Of a DNA stretch of 64,000 nucleotides, positions 44,937 through 54,001 are shown piece after piece. Made by a program: the position numbers and the translations under genes. Position 1 is the stretch's first letter. Every line of letters starts with the position of its first letter. The DNA is from an uncultured Clostridiaceae bacterium (GTDB lineage Bacteria > Bacillota > Clostridia > Lachnospirales > Lachnospiraceae), in assembly GCA_947177415.1 (NCBI GenBank), contig CAMWUK010000004.1:1-64000 (forward strand), given 5' to 3'. The notes beneath the pieces were generated by a model. The model was not told where the DNA came from. It made no database searches and was given only the letters and a program-made list of their open reading frames with translations.

Positions 44937-46607
44937 TTGAAAGAAAAAAGAAGAATAGAATCAGGCGTGAAAATTATTCCGCTAGGTGGTCTTGAGCAGA
45001 TTGGTATGAATATTACTGCTTTTGAATACGAAGATAGCATTATCGTTGTGGATTGCGGATTATCCTTTCCTGAAGATGAAATGCTTGGAATTGATTTGGT
45101 TATCCCAGATGTAACTTATTTAAAAGAAAACCGGGATAAAGTAAAAGGATTTATCATTACACATGGTCATGAAGATCATATTGGTAGTCTTCCTTATGTT
45201 TTAAAAGAAATTAATGTACCAATTTATGCTACAAAGCTGACAATAGGTATTATTGAAAATAAATTAAAAGAACATAATCTTATGAAGACAACAAAGCGAA
45301 AAATTATAAAATATGGACAGTCTATCAATCTTGGCTGTTTTCGTATAGAATTTATCCGAACCAATCACAGTATTGCAGATGCAACCGCATTAGCTATTTA
45401 TACACCTGTAGGAATTGTTGTGCATACAGGGGATTTTAAGGTGGATTATTCTCCGGTATTTGGTGAACCAATTGATTTACAGCGATTTGCAGAGATTGGG
45501 AAAAAAGGTGTTCTGGCACTTATGGCAGATAGTACCAATGCCATGCGTCCGGGATTTACCATGTCAGAAAAAACAGTTGGAAAGACTTTTGATAATATTT
45601 TTGCAGATAATACAGAAAGCCGTATTATTGTTGCCACTTTTGCTTCTAATGTAGACCGTGTACAGCAGATTATTAATTCTGCTACAAAGTATAAACGAAA
45701 AGTAGTAGTAGAAGGAAGAAGTATGGTAAATATTATTGGAACAGCAAAAGAGTTAGGTTACTTAAATGTGCCAGATGGTGTTCTGATTGATATTGAAGAA
45801 ATGAAAAATTATACAAATGAACAATTAGTATTAATTACTACAGGCAGTCAAGGGGAGGCAATGGCAGCTCTTTCAAGAATGGCTGCATCTATTCACCGCA
45901 AGATTACCATTCAACCGGGAGATGTTGTTATTTTTAGTTCTACACCGATTCCGGGAAATGAGAAGTCCGTATCAAAAGTAATCAATGAACTTTCTATGAA
46001 GGGTGCCAAGGTTATTTTCCAAAATACACATGTGTCTGGACATGCATGTCAGGAAGAAATTAAATTGATTTATGCTCTTACAAAACCTAAATTTGCCATT
46101 CCCGTACATGGAGAGTATAGCCATCTTATCGCACATAGTGAATTGGCACAAACTATGGGAATTCCAAAGGAAAATGTTAAACTTCTTTCTTCTGGTGATG
46201 TTTTGGAATTAACAGAAAGTTCAGCCAAAGTTATAGATAAGGTTCCTGCACAAGGAATATTGGTAGATGGTTTAGGAGTTGGAGATGTTGGAAACATCGT
46301 TCTTCGTGACCGCCAGCACTTATCAGAGAATGGATTGATTATTATTGTTGTTACCTTAGAAAAATATAGTAATCAGGTACTTTCTGGACCAGATATTGTA
46401 TCCAGAGGATTTGTTTATGTAAGAGAATCTGAAAATCTTATGGATGAATGCCGTTATGTAGTAAATGATGCACTGGAACGATGCTTAAACTCCAATGTAA
46501 CAGATTGGGGAAAAATTAAAATGGAAATAAAAGATACTCTTAGTGAGTATTTATGGAAAAAAACAAAACGTAATCCTATGATACTACCAATTATTATGGA
46601 AGTATAG
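44937..46607 (+). CDS. rnj: Ribonuclease J
   Basis: Endo- and 5'-exoribonuclease of Gram-positive mRNA decay and rRNA processing. 556 residues: a metallo-beta-lactamase core with HGHEDHIGSL, beta-CASP motifs and a C-terminal domain. The start is TTG 44937, 8 nt after GGAGGT (44923-44928); upstream in-frame codons to 44829 lack a site and do not fit the family. KIIPLGGLEQIGMN matches the usual N-terminus. Confidence 0.94.
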   Translation: MKEKRRIESGVKIIPLGGLEQIGMNITAFEYEDSIIVVDCGLSFPEDEMLGIDLVIPDVTYLKENRDKVKGFIITHGHEDHIGSLPYVLKEINVPIYATKLTIGIIENKLKEHNLMKTTKRKIIKYGQSINLGCFRIEFIRTNHSIADATALAIYTPVGIVVHTGDFKVDYSPVFGEPIDLQRFAEIGKKGVLALMADSTNAMRPGFTMSEKTVGKTFDNIFADNTESRIIVATFASNVDRVQQIINSATKYKRKVVVEGRSMVNIIGTAKELGYLNVPDGVLIDIEEMKNYTNEQLVLITTGSQGEAMAALSRMAASIHRKITIQPGDVVIFSSTPIPGNEKSVSKVINELSMKGAKVIFQNTHVSGHACQEEIKLIYALTKPKFAIPVHGEYSHLIAHSELAQTMGIPKENVKLLSSGDVLELTESSAKVIDKVPAQGILVDGLGVGDVGNIVLRDRQHLSENGLIIIVVTLEKYSNQVLSGPDIVSRGFVYVRESENLMDECRYVVNDALERCLNSNVTDWGKIKMEIKDTLSEYLWKKTKRNPMILPIIMEV

Positions 46608-46660
46608 GGATTTTATTCTAGTAATTACATGACAGAAGAAATGTATGGGGAGGAACCGTT

Positions 46661-46990
46661 ATGAATGTTATGCAGCAAACAGATGCCTTAATTGAGGCAA
46701 TTGAAACAAGTAGTGAATTTGCACAATACCATCTTCTTCAAAAAACAATTATGAAAGAAGATGTATATAACCGTTTAAATGAATTTCGCCGAAGAAATTT
46801 TGAAATTCAAATGAATCCACAGGTGGATGCCATTAACAGTAGTGCAAATTTGTACCAGGAATATGCGGATATTCTTAACCGTACAGAAGTAAAAGAATTT
46901 CTGAATGCAGAGCAGCGTTTTATTAGAATGTTGCGAAAAATTCATGAGGAAATAGATAAACATGCCAATATAAATGTAGATTTTTTGTAA
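46661..46990 (+). CDS. YlbF/YmcA-family regulator
   Basis: 109 residues, mostly helical, of the YlbF family. In Bacillus, YlbF and YmcA with YaaT form a complex that directs RNase Y processing and affects competence and biofilm. GGGGAGG lies 8 nt before the ATG. Placement just after RNase J supports a role in RNA turnover. Confidence 0.82.
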   Translation: MNVMQQTDALIEAIETSSEFAQYHLLQKTIMKEDVYNRLNEFRRRNFEIQMNPQVDAINSSANLYQEYADILNRTEVKEFLNAEQRFIRMLRKIHEEIDKHANINVDFL

Positions 46991-47056
46991 GTTTGTAATC
47001 TTAGACTCAAACAAAGTTTTTCGCTTATTAATAAATAGGAAGGAGGTGTCCATACA

Positions 47057-47731
47057 ATGAAAAAGAAAAAGAAAAAGTCAAAAGCTTCTAATCGTTCCAA
47101 AAAAAATGTGAGACACACAAAATCTTCCAATCAGAAAAATAGTAATGTAAAAAGTACAAATTCTTCAAATCGGGCAAATGCTAGTATAAATAAAACAGAT
47201 TATCAGAAAAATGCAATGGCACAGTCAAAATCTCCGATACCAGACTCAAGAACAAGAACTTCAGCAACTAGAATTAGTCCATATTCTTCTCAAAGCAGGA
47301 GTTCTATAAATACAAAATCGTCTGTAAAGCGGAATACACAAAAGACTAATCAAAATTGGGGACTTTGGTTTACAAAGCTGACCATTCAAGCTGCATTATG
47401 TATTTTGTTTTATTTTGCTATTTATGCAATTGTAACAGATTATGCCGGGGAAGCATACGATTTTGCATATCAAATTTTTGGAGATGTATGTGTGGAGCCT
47501 TCTTCCGATAAAAAAGTAAAAGTAACAATACCAGAAAATGCTTCCTTAAAAGAAATTGCTTCCCTATTGGCAGATAAAGAGTTAATTAAAAATGAGTATA
47601 GTTTTTATATTCGTGGAAAACTCTCAACAAATGATAAGAGAGTAATTGTACCAGGAACCTATGTATTATATGCTTCAGATAATTATGAGGATATTTTAAA
47701 TGTTCTTACACAAAGTGATAATGTAGAATAG
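47057..47731 (+). CDS. MltG-like membrane protein without the catalytic domain
   Basis: 224 residues. A basic, Ser/Lys/Asn-rich cytoplasmic N-terminus (about 105 residues), one membrane helix (LTIQAALCILFYFAIYAIV) and a LysM-like region (VTIPENASLKEIASLLADKE, then VPGTYVLYAS) as in the first part of MltG/YceG. The lytic transglycosylase domain with its catalytic Glu is absent, so the enzyme activity cannot be present. A strong AAGGAGG site shows it is translated. It may be a regulator or binding protein of the cell wall. Confidence 0.72.
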   Translation: MKKKKKKSKASNRSKKNVRHTKSSNQKNSNVKSTNSSNRANASINKTDYQKNAMAQSKSPIPDSRTRTSATRISPYSSQSRSSINTKSSVKRNTQKTNQNWGLWFTKLTIQAALCILFYFAIYAIVTDYAGEAYDFAYQIFGDVCVEPSSDKKVKVTIPENASLKEIASLLADKELIKNEYSFYIRGKLSTNDKRVIVPGTYVLYASDNYEDILNVLTQSDNVE

Positions 47732-47742
47732 GAGATATACAT

Positions 47743-48405
47743 ATGATAGAACAGGAAAGAATAGGATTATACATACACTCTTTGGATTCTAATTTGCCGG
47801 AAAACCTTAGTATAATTGAGAAGGAAGCATTAAAAGATGAGGTTCCAATTATAAAGAAATCAACACAGGGATTGCTTCGTTTCCTTGTTAGAAGTAAGAA
47901 ACCGATGCGTATCTTGGAGGTTGGGTGTGCTGTCGGTTTTTCTGCTTTATTGATGTGTGAATATATGCCAGAAAATGGACATATTACTACTATTGAAAAA
48001 GTACCACAACGTATTGCAAAGGCAAAAGAGAACTTTGCTTTTGCTAATAGGAATTCTCAAATTACATTGTTATCTGGTGATGCAACAGATATATTAAAGG
48101 ATTTAGTGACACAAAAGAAAGAATATGATATGATTTTTATGGATGCCGCAAAGGGACAATATCTTAATTTTTTTGAGGATATTTATAACCTTTTATGTCT
48201 GGATGGACTTCTGGTTTCGGATAACGTATTACAGGATGGGGATATCATAGAATCCCGTTATGCCATAGAAAAAAGAAACCGGACCATTCATAGAAGAATG
48301 CGGGATTATTTGTATTTATTAACACATCATGAAGAATTAGATACGGTTATCTTACCAATAGGTGACGGTGTAACATTAAGTACCAGAATCCGCAAGGATA
48401 TATAG
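47743..48405 (+). CDS. trmR: tRNA 5-hydroxyuridine methyltransferase TrmR-like
   Basis: O-methyltransferase of 220 residues: LEVGCAVGFSALLM (SAM site), IEKVPQRIAKAKENF and FMDAAKGQYLNFF (metal-binding Asp). In Bacillus, TrmR (YrrM) methylates ho5U34 to mo5U34 in tRNA and is encoded next to U32 hydroxylation genes. The same order here supports this over a catechol-type role. Confidence 0.83.
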   Translation: MIEQERIGLYIHSLDSNLPENLSIIEKEALKDEVPIIKKSTQGLLRFLVRSKKPMRILEVGCAVGFSALLMCEYMPENGHITTIEKVPQRIAKAKENFAFANRNSQITLLSGDATDILKDLVTQKKEYDMIFMDAAKGQYLNFFEDIYNLLCLDGLLVSDNVLQDGDIIESRYAIEKRNRTIHRRMRDYLYLLTHHEELDTVILPIGDGVTLSTRIRKDI

Positions 48406-48429
48406 TTATGAGAAAGGAATCATAGAGCC

Positions 48430-49662
48430 ATGAGAAGAGAAAAACCAGAATTATTAATTCCAGCAAGTAATATGGAGGTATTGAAGGTTGCAATAACCTA
48501 TGGGGCAGATGCGGTATACATTGGTGGTGAAATGTTCAGCCTGCGTGCGAAAGCAAAAAATTTTTCCAAGGAAGATATGAAAGAGGGAATTGCATTTGCA
48601 CACCAACATGGAAAACAGGTTTATGTTACTGCGAATATTACTGCACATAACCGTGATTTGGATGCTGTACATGCATATTTTCAAGAATTAAAAGAAATAA
48701 AGCCAGATGCATTGATTATTTCTGATCCTGGTGTTTTTATGATTGCCAAGGAAGTATGTCCTGAAATAGATGTTCATATTTCTACCCAGGCGAATAATGT
48801 AAATTATGCTACCTATCATTTTTGGCATAAACTTGGTGCTACCAGAGTAGTTTCTGCGAGAGAATTATCTATTCGTGAAATTGGAGAAATACGGGAAAAT
48901 ATTCCTGATGATTTAGAAATTGAAACTTTTATTCATGGTGCCATGTGTATTTCTTATTCCGGAAGATGTCTGTTAAGTAATTATTTTACAGGAAGAGATG
49001 CAAATCTTGGGGCATGTACCCATCCCTGCCGCTGGAAATACTATATTACAGAAGAGAGCAGACCGGGAGAGTACCTGCCAATTGAAGAAAATGAAAGAGG
49101 TACTTATATTTTTAATTCAAAAGATTTATGTATGATTGAACATATTCCGGATATTATAGAGGCAGGAATTGACAGCTTAAAAATTGAAGGCAGAATGAAG
49201 ACTGCACTTTATGTGGCTACTGTTGCCAGAACCTATCGTCAGGCAATTGATGATTATTTCAGAGATCCTGCATTATATGAGAAAAATATCCCATACTATA
49301 AAGAAGAGATAGCAAAATGTACGTATCGTCAATTTACTACTGGTTTCTTTTATGGACCAACCACACATGAAACACAAATATATGATAGCAACACATATAT
49401 CCGGGAATATACTTATTTAGGATTAATAGGAGAGAAAAATTCTGCAGGCTTATACAGCTTAGAACAAAGAAATAAATTTTGTGTAGGTGATACAATCGAG
49501 GTTATGAAACCAGATGGAAGAAACCTAACAGCTATTGTAAAAACAATTACAGACGCAGATGGAGAACGGATGGAAAGTTGTCCACACCCAAAACAGCAGA
49601 TTTATGTAGATTTAGGAATGGATCTTGATGTTAGAGATTTATTGCGAAAAAAAGAAGATTAG
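48430..49662 (+). CDS. U32-family protein, probable tRNA uridine-34 hydroxylation factor (TrhP-like)
   Basis: 410 residues with the U32 signature IHGAMCISYSGRC and further cysteines (GACTHPCRW) thought to hold an Fe-S cluster. Annotated historically as peptidase or collagenase. TrhP/YegQ members use prephenate to hydroxylate U34, giving the substrate of TrmR, which is the preceding gene. The single copy probably replaces the yrrN/yrrO pair. Confidence 0.85.
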   Translation: MRREKPELLIPASNMEVLKVAITYGADAVYIGGEMFSLRAKAKNFSKEDMKEGIAFAHQHGKQVYVTANITAHNRDLDAVHAYFQELKEIKPDALIISDPGVFMIAKEVCPEIDVHISTQANNVNYATYHFWHKLGATRVVSARELSIREIGEIRENIPDDLEIETFIHGAMCISYSGRCLLSNYFTGRDANLGACTHPCRWKYYITEESRPGEYLPIEENERGTYIFNSKDLCMIEHIPDIIEAGIDSLKIEGRMKTALYVATVARTYRQAIDDYFRDPALYEKNIPYYKEEIAKCTYRQFTTGFFYGPTTHETQIYDSNTYIREYTYLGLIGEKNSAGLYSLEQRNKFCVGDTIEVMKPDGRNLTAIVKTITDADGERMESCPHPKQQIYVDLGMDLDVRDLLRKKED

Positions 49663-49675
49663 GAGGAAATAATTT

Positions 49676-50020
49676 ATGAGCAAAGAAATTTTTCAATCAA
49701 ATGGAGAAGTAATCACAATCACGAAAAACAATTTTAAAGAGGAAGTGTTGGAGAAAGATTACCTTGTTATACTTGATTTTTGGGCAACCTGGTGTGGTCC
49801 TTGTCAGATGCTCTCACCAATTGTGGAGGGTCTTTGTAAAGAATTTACAAATGTAAAGTTTGGAAAAGTTAATACAGATGAGGAACCAGATTTAGCAATG
49901 CAATTTGGAATCCGTAATATTCCAACACTGGCATTTATCAAACATAGCAAAACGGAAGATTTATCCATTGGTTTGGTTAGTGAAGAAGAATTAAAAGATA
50001 TGATAAGGAGATATCAATGA
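49676..50020 (+). CDS. Thioredoxin
   Basis: 114 residues, with the redox motif FWATWCGPCQ and the cis-proline region IRNIPTLAF. The N-terminus is slightly longer than in standard TrxA. AGGAGG lies 7 nt upstream. Its stop overlaps the next start (ATGA, 50017-50020), tying it to the small FTR-like protein as its probable reductant. Confidence 0.92.
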   Translation: MSKEIFQSNGEVITITKNNFKEEVLEKDYLVILDFWATWCGPCQMLSPIVEGLCKEFTNVKFGKVNTDEEPDLAMQFGIRNIPTLAFIKHSKTEDLSIGLVSEEELKDMIRRYQ

Positions 50021-50217
50021 AAAAAGTTCGTTTCAATGAAGATTCTGAGATGGTCAAGAAGATTCAGGAAGGCTTAAAAAAAAGAAAAGGTTATTGTCCC
50101 TGCAGGTTAGAGCAGACAGAAGATAATAAATGTATATGCAAAGAGTTTCGGGAACAAATTGCAGATCCTGATTTTGAGGGATATTGCCATTGCAGATTAT
50201 ACTATAAAGAACGCTAA
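50017..50217 (+). CDS. Minimal ferredoxin-thioredoxin reductase catalytic-domain protein
   Basis: 66 residues with cysteine pattern CPC-x9-CIC-x15-CHC, the layout of the FTR beta subunit: two redox cysteines plus [4Fe-4S] ligands (family form CPC, C-x-C, CHC). It is much shorter than plant and cyanobacterial FTR beta (about 110 residues), and no variable subunit gene is present. It is translationally coupled to thioredoxin and followed by an [FeFe] hydrogenase-like gene. Reduction of thioredoxin by ferredoxin is the inferred role. Confidence 0.8.
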   Translation: MKKVRFNEDSEMVKKIQEGLKKRKGYCPCRLEQTEDNKCICKEFREQIADPDFEGYCHCRLYYKER

Positions 50218-50253
50218 AGGTTTTGGAACTTTTTCGAGAAAGGATTGGTGGAT

Positions 50254-51756
50254 ATGAGAGGTATCAAAACTCCAGTTACACAATATAGACATAAAGTATT
50301 TACGGAAATTGCAAAGGTTGCTTTTGAATCTGAAAATATAAATAATGATATAGAAGCTATCCCCTATAAACTAGTAAATGGAGATGAACCAAATTACCGT
50401 GAAAGTATATATAGGGAAAGAGCTGTTATATCAGAGCGTGTACGTTTGGCAATGGGAATGTCCCTGCGACCGGAAGATAAACCGGTACATATTACAGATG
50501 GCATAGAAGAGAGCAACATAGACAGCAAATATTATGAACCACCTCTTATGCAAGTTATTCCATCTGCTTGTGATGCTTGCGAGGATAACAAATACGAAGT
50601 AAGCAATATGTGTCGTGGCTGTGTTGCACATCCATGTCAGCAAGTATGTCCTCAAAATGCTATTTCTATGGTTAATGGACATTCTTATATTGACCAGTCA
50701 AAATGTGTAAAATGCGGAAGATGTAAAAACGTTTGCCCTTATGATGCCATTTCTAAAAAAGAAAGACCTTGTTCGAAAGCTTGTGGTGTAAAGGCCATTG
50801 AATCTGACTTTCTTGGCAGGGCACATATTAACCCAGACAAATGTGTTTCTTGTGGTATGTGCATGGTTAGCTGTCCATTTGGAGCAATTGCAGATAAGTC
50901 GCAAATATTCCAATTAATCCGTGCTATGAAGAATGATAATAGCATTATGGCAATTATTGCACCAGCCATTGTAGGGCAATTTGGTAAAAATGCAACTATA
51001 AAAAATATTAAAGCAGCTCTTCAGGAAATTGGATTTGCAGAGGTTTTTGAAGTAGCATTAGGTGCTGATATGGGAGCGGTAAAAGAAGCCCATCATTATG
51101 TGGAGAAAGTCACAACAGGAGAGTTGCCATTTCTTCTCACTTCTTGTTGCCCATCTTGGTCAATGTTGGCAAAAAAATATTTTCCTGAGATGATTGATAG
51201 TGTGTCCAATGCGTTAACACCAATGGTTGCAACTGCCCGTTCCGTAAAAAAACAACACAAAGATTGTAAGGTAGTGTTTATTGGACCATGTGCAGCGAAA
51301 AAATTAGAGGCTTCCAGAAAAAGTGTACGTAGTGATGTGGATTTTGTAATCACCTTTGAAGAATTATCAGCTATTTTTGACGCAAAAGGAATAAACTTTG
51401 ATAACTACGAAAAAGAAGCATCTATACACAATGCAACTGGGGCTGGAAGAGGATATGCCGTTGCTGGCGGTGTTGCCAATGCAATCGAGAAATGTATTCA
51501 TGAGTATTATCCAGAGGTAGAAGTTAATATCGAACATGCAGAAGGTTTGGATGATTGTAAGAAAATTTTATTACAGGCAAAAGCAGGGCGTAAGAATGGC
51601 TGTCTAATTGAAGGTATGGGCTGTCCAGGAGGATGTATTGCCGGAGCTGGTACCAATATTTCTATTCAGGATGCGAAGAAAGAGGTAAATGCATTTGTAG
51701 CACATTCTAGCAAGCCACTTCCTCCAAAAGAACTAAAAGATATTGAATTATTGTAA
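50254..51756 (+). CDS. [FeFe] hydrogenase, group-B-like, with N-terminal 4Fe-4S domains
   Basis: 500 residues. Iron-sulfur motifs in the first 220 residues: CVAHPCQQVCP, CVKCGRCKNVCP, CSKACG and CVSCGMCMVSCP. H-cluster motifs: L1 TSCCPSW, L2 GPCAAKK (Gly in place of the usual Met), L3 GMGCPGGCIAGAG. The L2 change fits group B rather than group A enzymes. Expected to exchange electrons between ferredoxin and protons or to sense H2. ATG 50254 lies 9 nt after AAAGGA; TTG 50245 and GTG 50248 are less likely starts. Confidence 0.9.
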   Translation: MRGIKTPVTQYRHKVFTEIAKVAFESENINNDIEAIPYKLVNGDEPNYRESIYRERAVISERVRLAMGMSLRPEDKPVHITDGIEESNIDSKYYEPPLMQVIPSACDACEDNKYEVSNMCRGCVAHPCQQVCPQNAISMVNGHSYIDQSKCVKCGRCKNVCPYDAISKKERPCSKACGVKAIESDFLGRAHINPDKCVSCGMCMVSCPFGAIADKSQIFQLIRAMKNDNSIMAIIAPAIVGQFGKNATIKNIKAALQEIGFAEVFEVALGADMGAVKEAHHYVEKVTTGELPFLLTSCCPSWSMLAKKYFPEMIDSVSNALTPMVATARSVKKQHKDCKVVFIGPCAAKKLEASRKSVRSDVDFVITFEELSAIFDAKGINFDNYEKEASIHNATGAGRGYAVAGGVANAIEKCIHEYYPEVEVNIEHAEGLDDCKKILLQAKAGRKNGCLIEGMGCPGGCIAGAGTNISIQDAKKEVNAFVAHSSKPLPPKELKDIELL

Positions 51757-51790
51757 TTCTACAGTTGTAGAATGTAAAACTTCTTTTTTG
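51757..51790 (+). terminator. Possible terminator after the hydrogenase gene
   Basis: ATTCTAC/GTAGAAT hairpin followed after about 12 nt by TTCTTTTTT. The gap before the T tract lowers confidence. Confidence 0.4.
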
Positions 51791-51827
51791 TAAAATGATA
51801 CTATGTAAGAAGAATCTAATTTACTTT

Positions 51828-51866
51828 GGATTATTTATGCTTAATAAGTTATGAATAATTGAGGTT
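51828..51866 (+). repeat. Minimal family-B element
   Basis: GGATTATTTATGCTTAATAA then GTTATGAATAATTGAGG: only the two ends of the family-B repeat, joined directly. Confidence 0.5.
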
Positions 51867-51964
51867 TAGTTACTTGATTTAACTCTTTGATTATATATCT
51901 TGGCGGAAATTATTTTCTGCTAAGATATATAATCAGAAGAAATGATGGATTTAATGGAGGAAAT

Positions 51965-52495
51965 ATGGAACTGGAAACGGAACGACTATTATTACGTCCA
52001 TGGTCAATAGAAGATGCCAACACACTATTACAATTGGGAAGTGATGCAAGAGTAGGTCCTGCTGCAGGTTGGCCAGTTCTTCACAACATAGATGATAGTA
52101 AAAAAATGATAGAGTATATTTTTTCCTGTTGGGGTTTCTTTGCATTAGAGCGAAAAAATACAAATGAGTTAATAGGCTCTGTAGGAATTTTAGTTGGAAA
52201 AGCCAGTAATTTTAATATAGCTGATGATGAAGGAGAAATTCTTTACTGGCTTGGAGTTCCTTATTGGCATCAGGGATATGCTACAGAGGCGGTAAAAAAA
52301 ATTATCCAGTATGGATTTTCTTGCTTGGAATTAAATCAAATCTGGTGTGGTTATTTTGAAGGAAATGATGCATCTAAAAAGCTTCAGGAAAATTGTGGTT
52401 TCCAATATCAATACACCATACCTAATAAAGTTCAAACATTGGCAAATGAATGGCATATACAACATGTTACATGCTTAAAAAATAATTGCTTGTAA
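51965..52495 (+). CDS. GNAT acetyltransferase, RimJ/RimL type
   Basis: 176 residues, with ETERLLLRPWSIEDA at the N-terminus and WHQGYATEAVKKIIQYGF as the acetyl-CoA site. The family acetylates N-termini of ribosomal proteins or small molecules; the substrate here is unknown. ATG 51965 follows GGAGGAAAT. The stop TAA (52493-52495) is supplied by the first bases of the GTAAC element at 52492, so the original C-terminus has been cut or changed by the insertion. Confidence 0.82.
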   Translation: MELETERLLLRPWSIEDANTLLQLGSDARVGPAAGWPVLHNIDDSKKMIEYIFSCWGFFALERKNTNELIGSVGILVGKASNFNIADDEGEILYWLGVPYWHQGYATEAVKKIIQYGFSCLELNQIWCGYFEGNDASKKLQENCGFQYQYTIPNKVQTLANEWHIQHVTCLKNNCL

Positions 52496-52626
52496 CTATT
52501 CAGGTAGAAACACGCATTTACTGCGTGTTTCGTAAGAAAAAGTGAATTCTGGTTGTTCTAAGCCCTTCGCCGAAGGCGAATTTATATGGGCTTAGAACGT
52601 AACTGTTCATGGTTCTGAACAGTTAC
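52492..52626 (+). mobile_element. GTAAC-family MITE-like element with perfect 8-bp duplication, at a gene's stop codon
   Basis: GTAACTATTCAGGTAG, hairpin GAAACACGCA/TGCGTGTTTC, CGTAAG, hairpin CTAAGCCC/GGGCTTAG with CGCCGAAGGCG, CGTAAC and terminal hairpin to GAACAGTTAC. AATTGCTT flanks both sides (52484-52491, 52627-52634). The following 190 bp hold only an 18-codon frame from ATG 52661 with a good ribosome site, of doubtful meaning. Confidence 0.92.
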
Positions 52627-52818
52627 AATTGCTTTTGTTTCAGTGAAAGGGGAATGGAATATGAGTCAACATCAGTTTCTATCGAAAATACAAAAGTTAC
52701 ACAGTATAATAGTGTAGTAGTTTAGAAGAAATGAAGGGAAGGTTAAGGATATCTATTCGTGAAATAACCATTTTGCGAATAGATGGCATTGGAAATTAAC
52801 ATAAGAAAGGGGTTTATT

Positions 52819-53871
52819 ATGAAACGAATAACATATCATGAACAAGTAAAAAAAGACTATGTAAAACGGTTAAATGAAATTATACAAAAGCTTCCTGTAT
52901 TTACTAAAGATTATTTTAATCATATTGACCAAAGTACCTCAGCAAGTACACAGGTAGCTTATGCAGGAAATATTTTATTATTTTTTGAATTTCTAATAAA
53001 AAACAATCCATACTATAAGGACTATACACCAAAGGATTTTAAGTTGGAGGATATGGATAAATTAACCGCATCTGATATCGAAGAATTTAAACGTTATTTA
53101 AAAGTATATGAACATGATGGACAGGAATTATCAAACTCAGAGCGTGGAGTTGCCAGAAAAATGTCTGCCTTGCGAAGTTTCTATGGATTCCTGCAAAAAA
53201 GGGAGTTGATTACAAAAAATCCAACCTTATATGTGGATATGCCAAAACTTCACGAAAAAGAAATCATACGTTTGGATCCGGATGAAGTTGCTATTTTGTT
53301 AGATTACATTGAAAATGGCGGTGAAGGAATGACCAAACAGCAAAAAATTTATTATGAAAAAAATAAAGTCCGTGATTTGGCAATTTTTACACTATTTTTA
53401 GGTACAGGTATTCGTGTATCAGAATGTGTTGGCTTAGATATTGGAGATGTGGATTTCAAAAATAACTCCATTAAAGTTGTGCGAAAAGGCGGAAATGAAA
53501 TGTTTGTGTACTTTGGTGCAGAGGTACAAGAGGCATTACAAGATTATATTAAACAGGAACGCCCAAAAATCACACCTCAGGAAGGACATGAGGAGGCACT
53601 CTTCTATTCCACACAACGAAAGAGAATAACCGTTCGTGCCGTACAAAATTTAGTCAATAAATATACTTCCCATATAACAACCAAACATATTACCCCTCAT
53701 AAGTTCCGAAGTACCTATGGTACTACCCTATATAAAGAAACTGGGGATATTTATCTTGTGGCAGATGTACTTGGTCACAAGGATGTGAATACCACGAAAA
53801 AACATTATGCTGCTCAGGATGACGAACGCCGAAGAAAAGCTGCAACTGCAGTTACCCTTAGAAAACCATAA
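52819..53871 (+). CDS. Tyrosine recombinase (Xer/phage-integrase family)
   Basis: 350 residues: an N-terminal SAM-like core-binding domain (residues 5-125) and a catalytic domain with Arg in GTGIRVSE, Lys in VVRKGGNE, HKFR, H in LGHKDVNTTKKHY and the Tyr nucleophile in the same stretch. The full catalytic set is intact. No attachment sites, excisionase or cargo are visible nearby, so a chromosomal Xer-type role is more likely than a mobile-element integrase. AAAGGGG precedes the ATG. Confidence 0.85.
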   Translation: MKRITYHEQVKKDYVKRLNEIIQKLPVFTKDYFNHIDQSTSASTQVAYAGNILLFFEFLIKNNPYYKDYTPKDFKLEDMDKLTASDIEEFKRYLKVYEHDGQELSNSERGVARKMSALRSFYGFLQKRELITKNPTLYVDMPKLHEKEIIRLDPDEVAILLDYIENGGEGMTKQQKIYYEKNKVRDLAIFTLFLGTGIRVSECVGLDIGDVDFKNNSIKVVRKGGNEMFVYFGAEVQEALQDYIKQERPKITPQEGHEEALFYSTQRKRITVRAVQNLVNKYTSHITTKHITPHKFRSTYGTTLYKETGDIYLVADVLGHKDVNTTKKHYAAQDDERRRKAATAVTLRKP

Positions 53872-53879
53872 AAACTTAC

Positions 53880-54000
53880 TATGAAAGTCCTGACAAATGG
53901 CTATATTTCGTGCAAGCTTGTTTGCAAAGAAATATAGCCATTTGGCTGGCTAAACTGTATGAGTATGTAAGGCGGCAGCCTGGAATACGAATACAGTTAG
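53880..54000 (+). repeat. Palindromic block after the recombinase, sharing a head with 20470
   Basis: TATGAAAGTCCTGACAAAT, then a perfect 15-bp stem AAATGGCTATATTTC/GAAATATAGCCATTT, then a weaker stem ending ATACAGTTAG. The head and the last ten bases are shared with 20470. It abuts the 3' end of the convergent blaI-like gene. Confidence 0.5.
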
Positions 54001-54001
54001 A

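Noticed and set aside
52661..52717. 18-codon open frame with good ribosome site
   Set aside because: Too short and without similarity to anything I recognise; may be a leftover after the element insertion.
52819..53871. Integrase of a mobile island
   Set aside because: No attachment sites, tRNA gene, excisionase or cargo genes are visible; a chromosomal Xer role is more likely.
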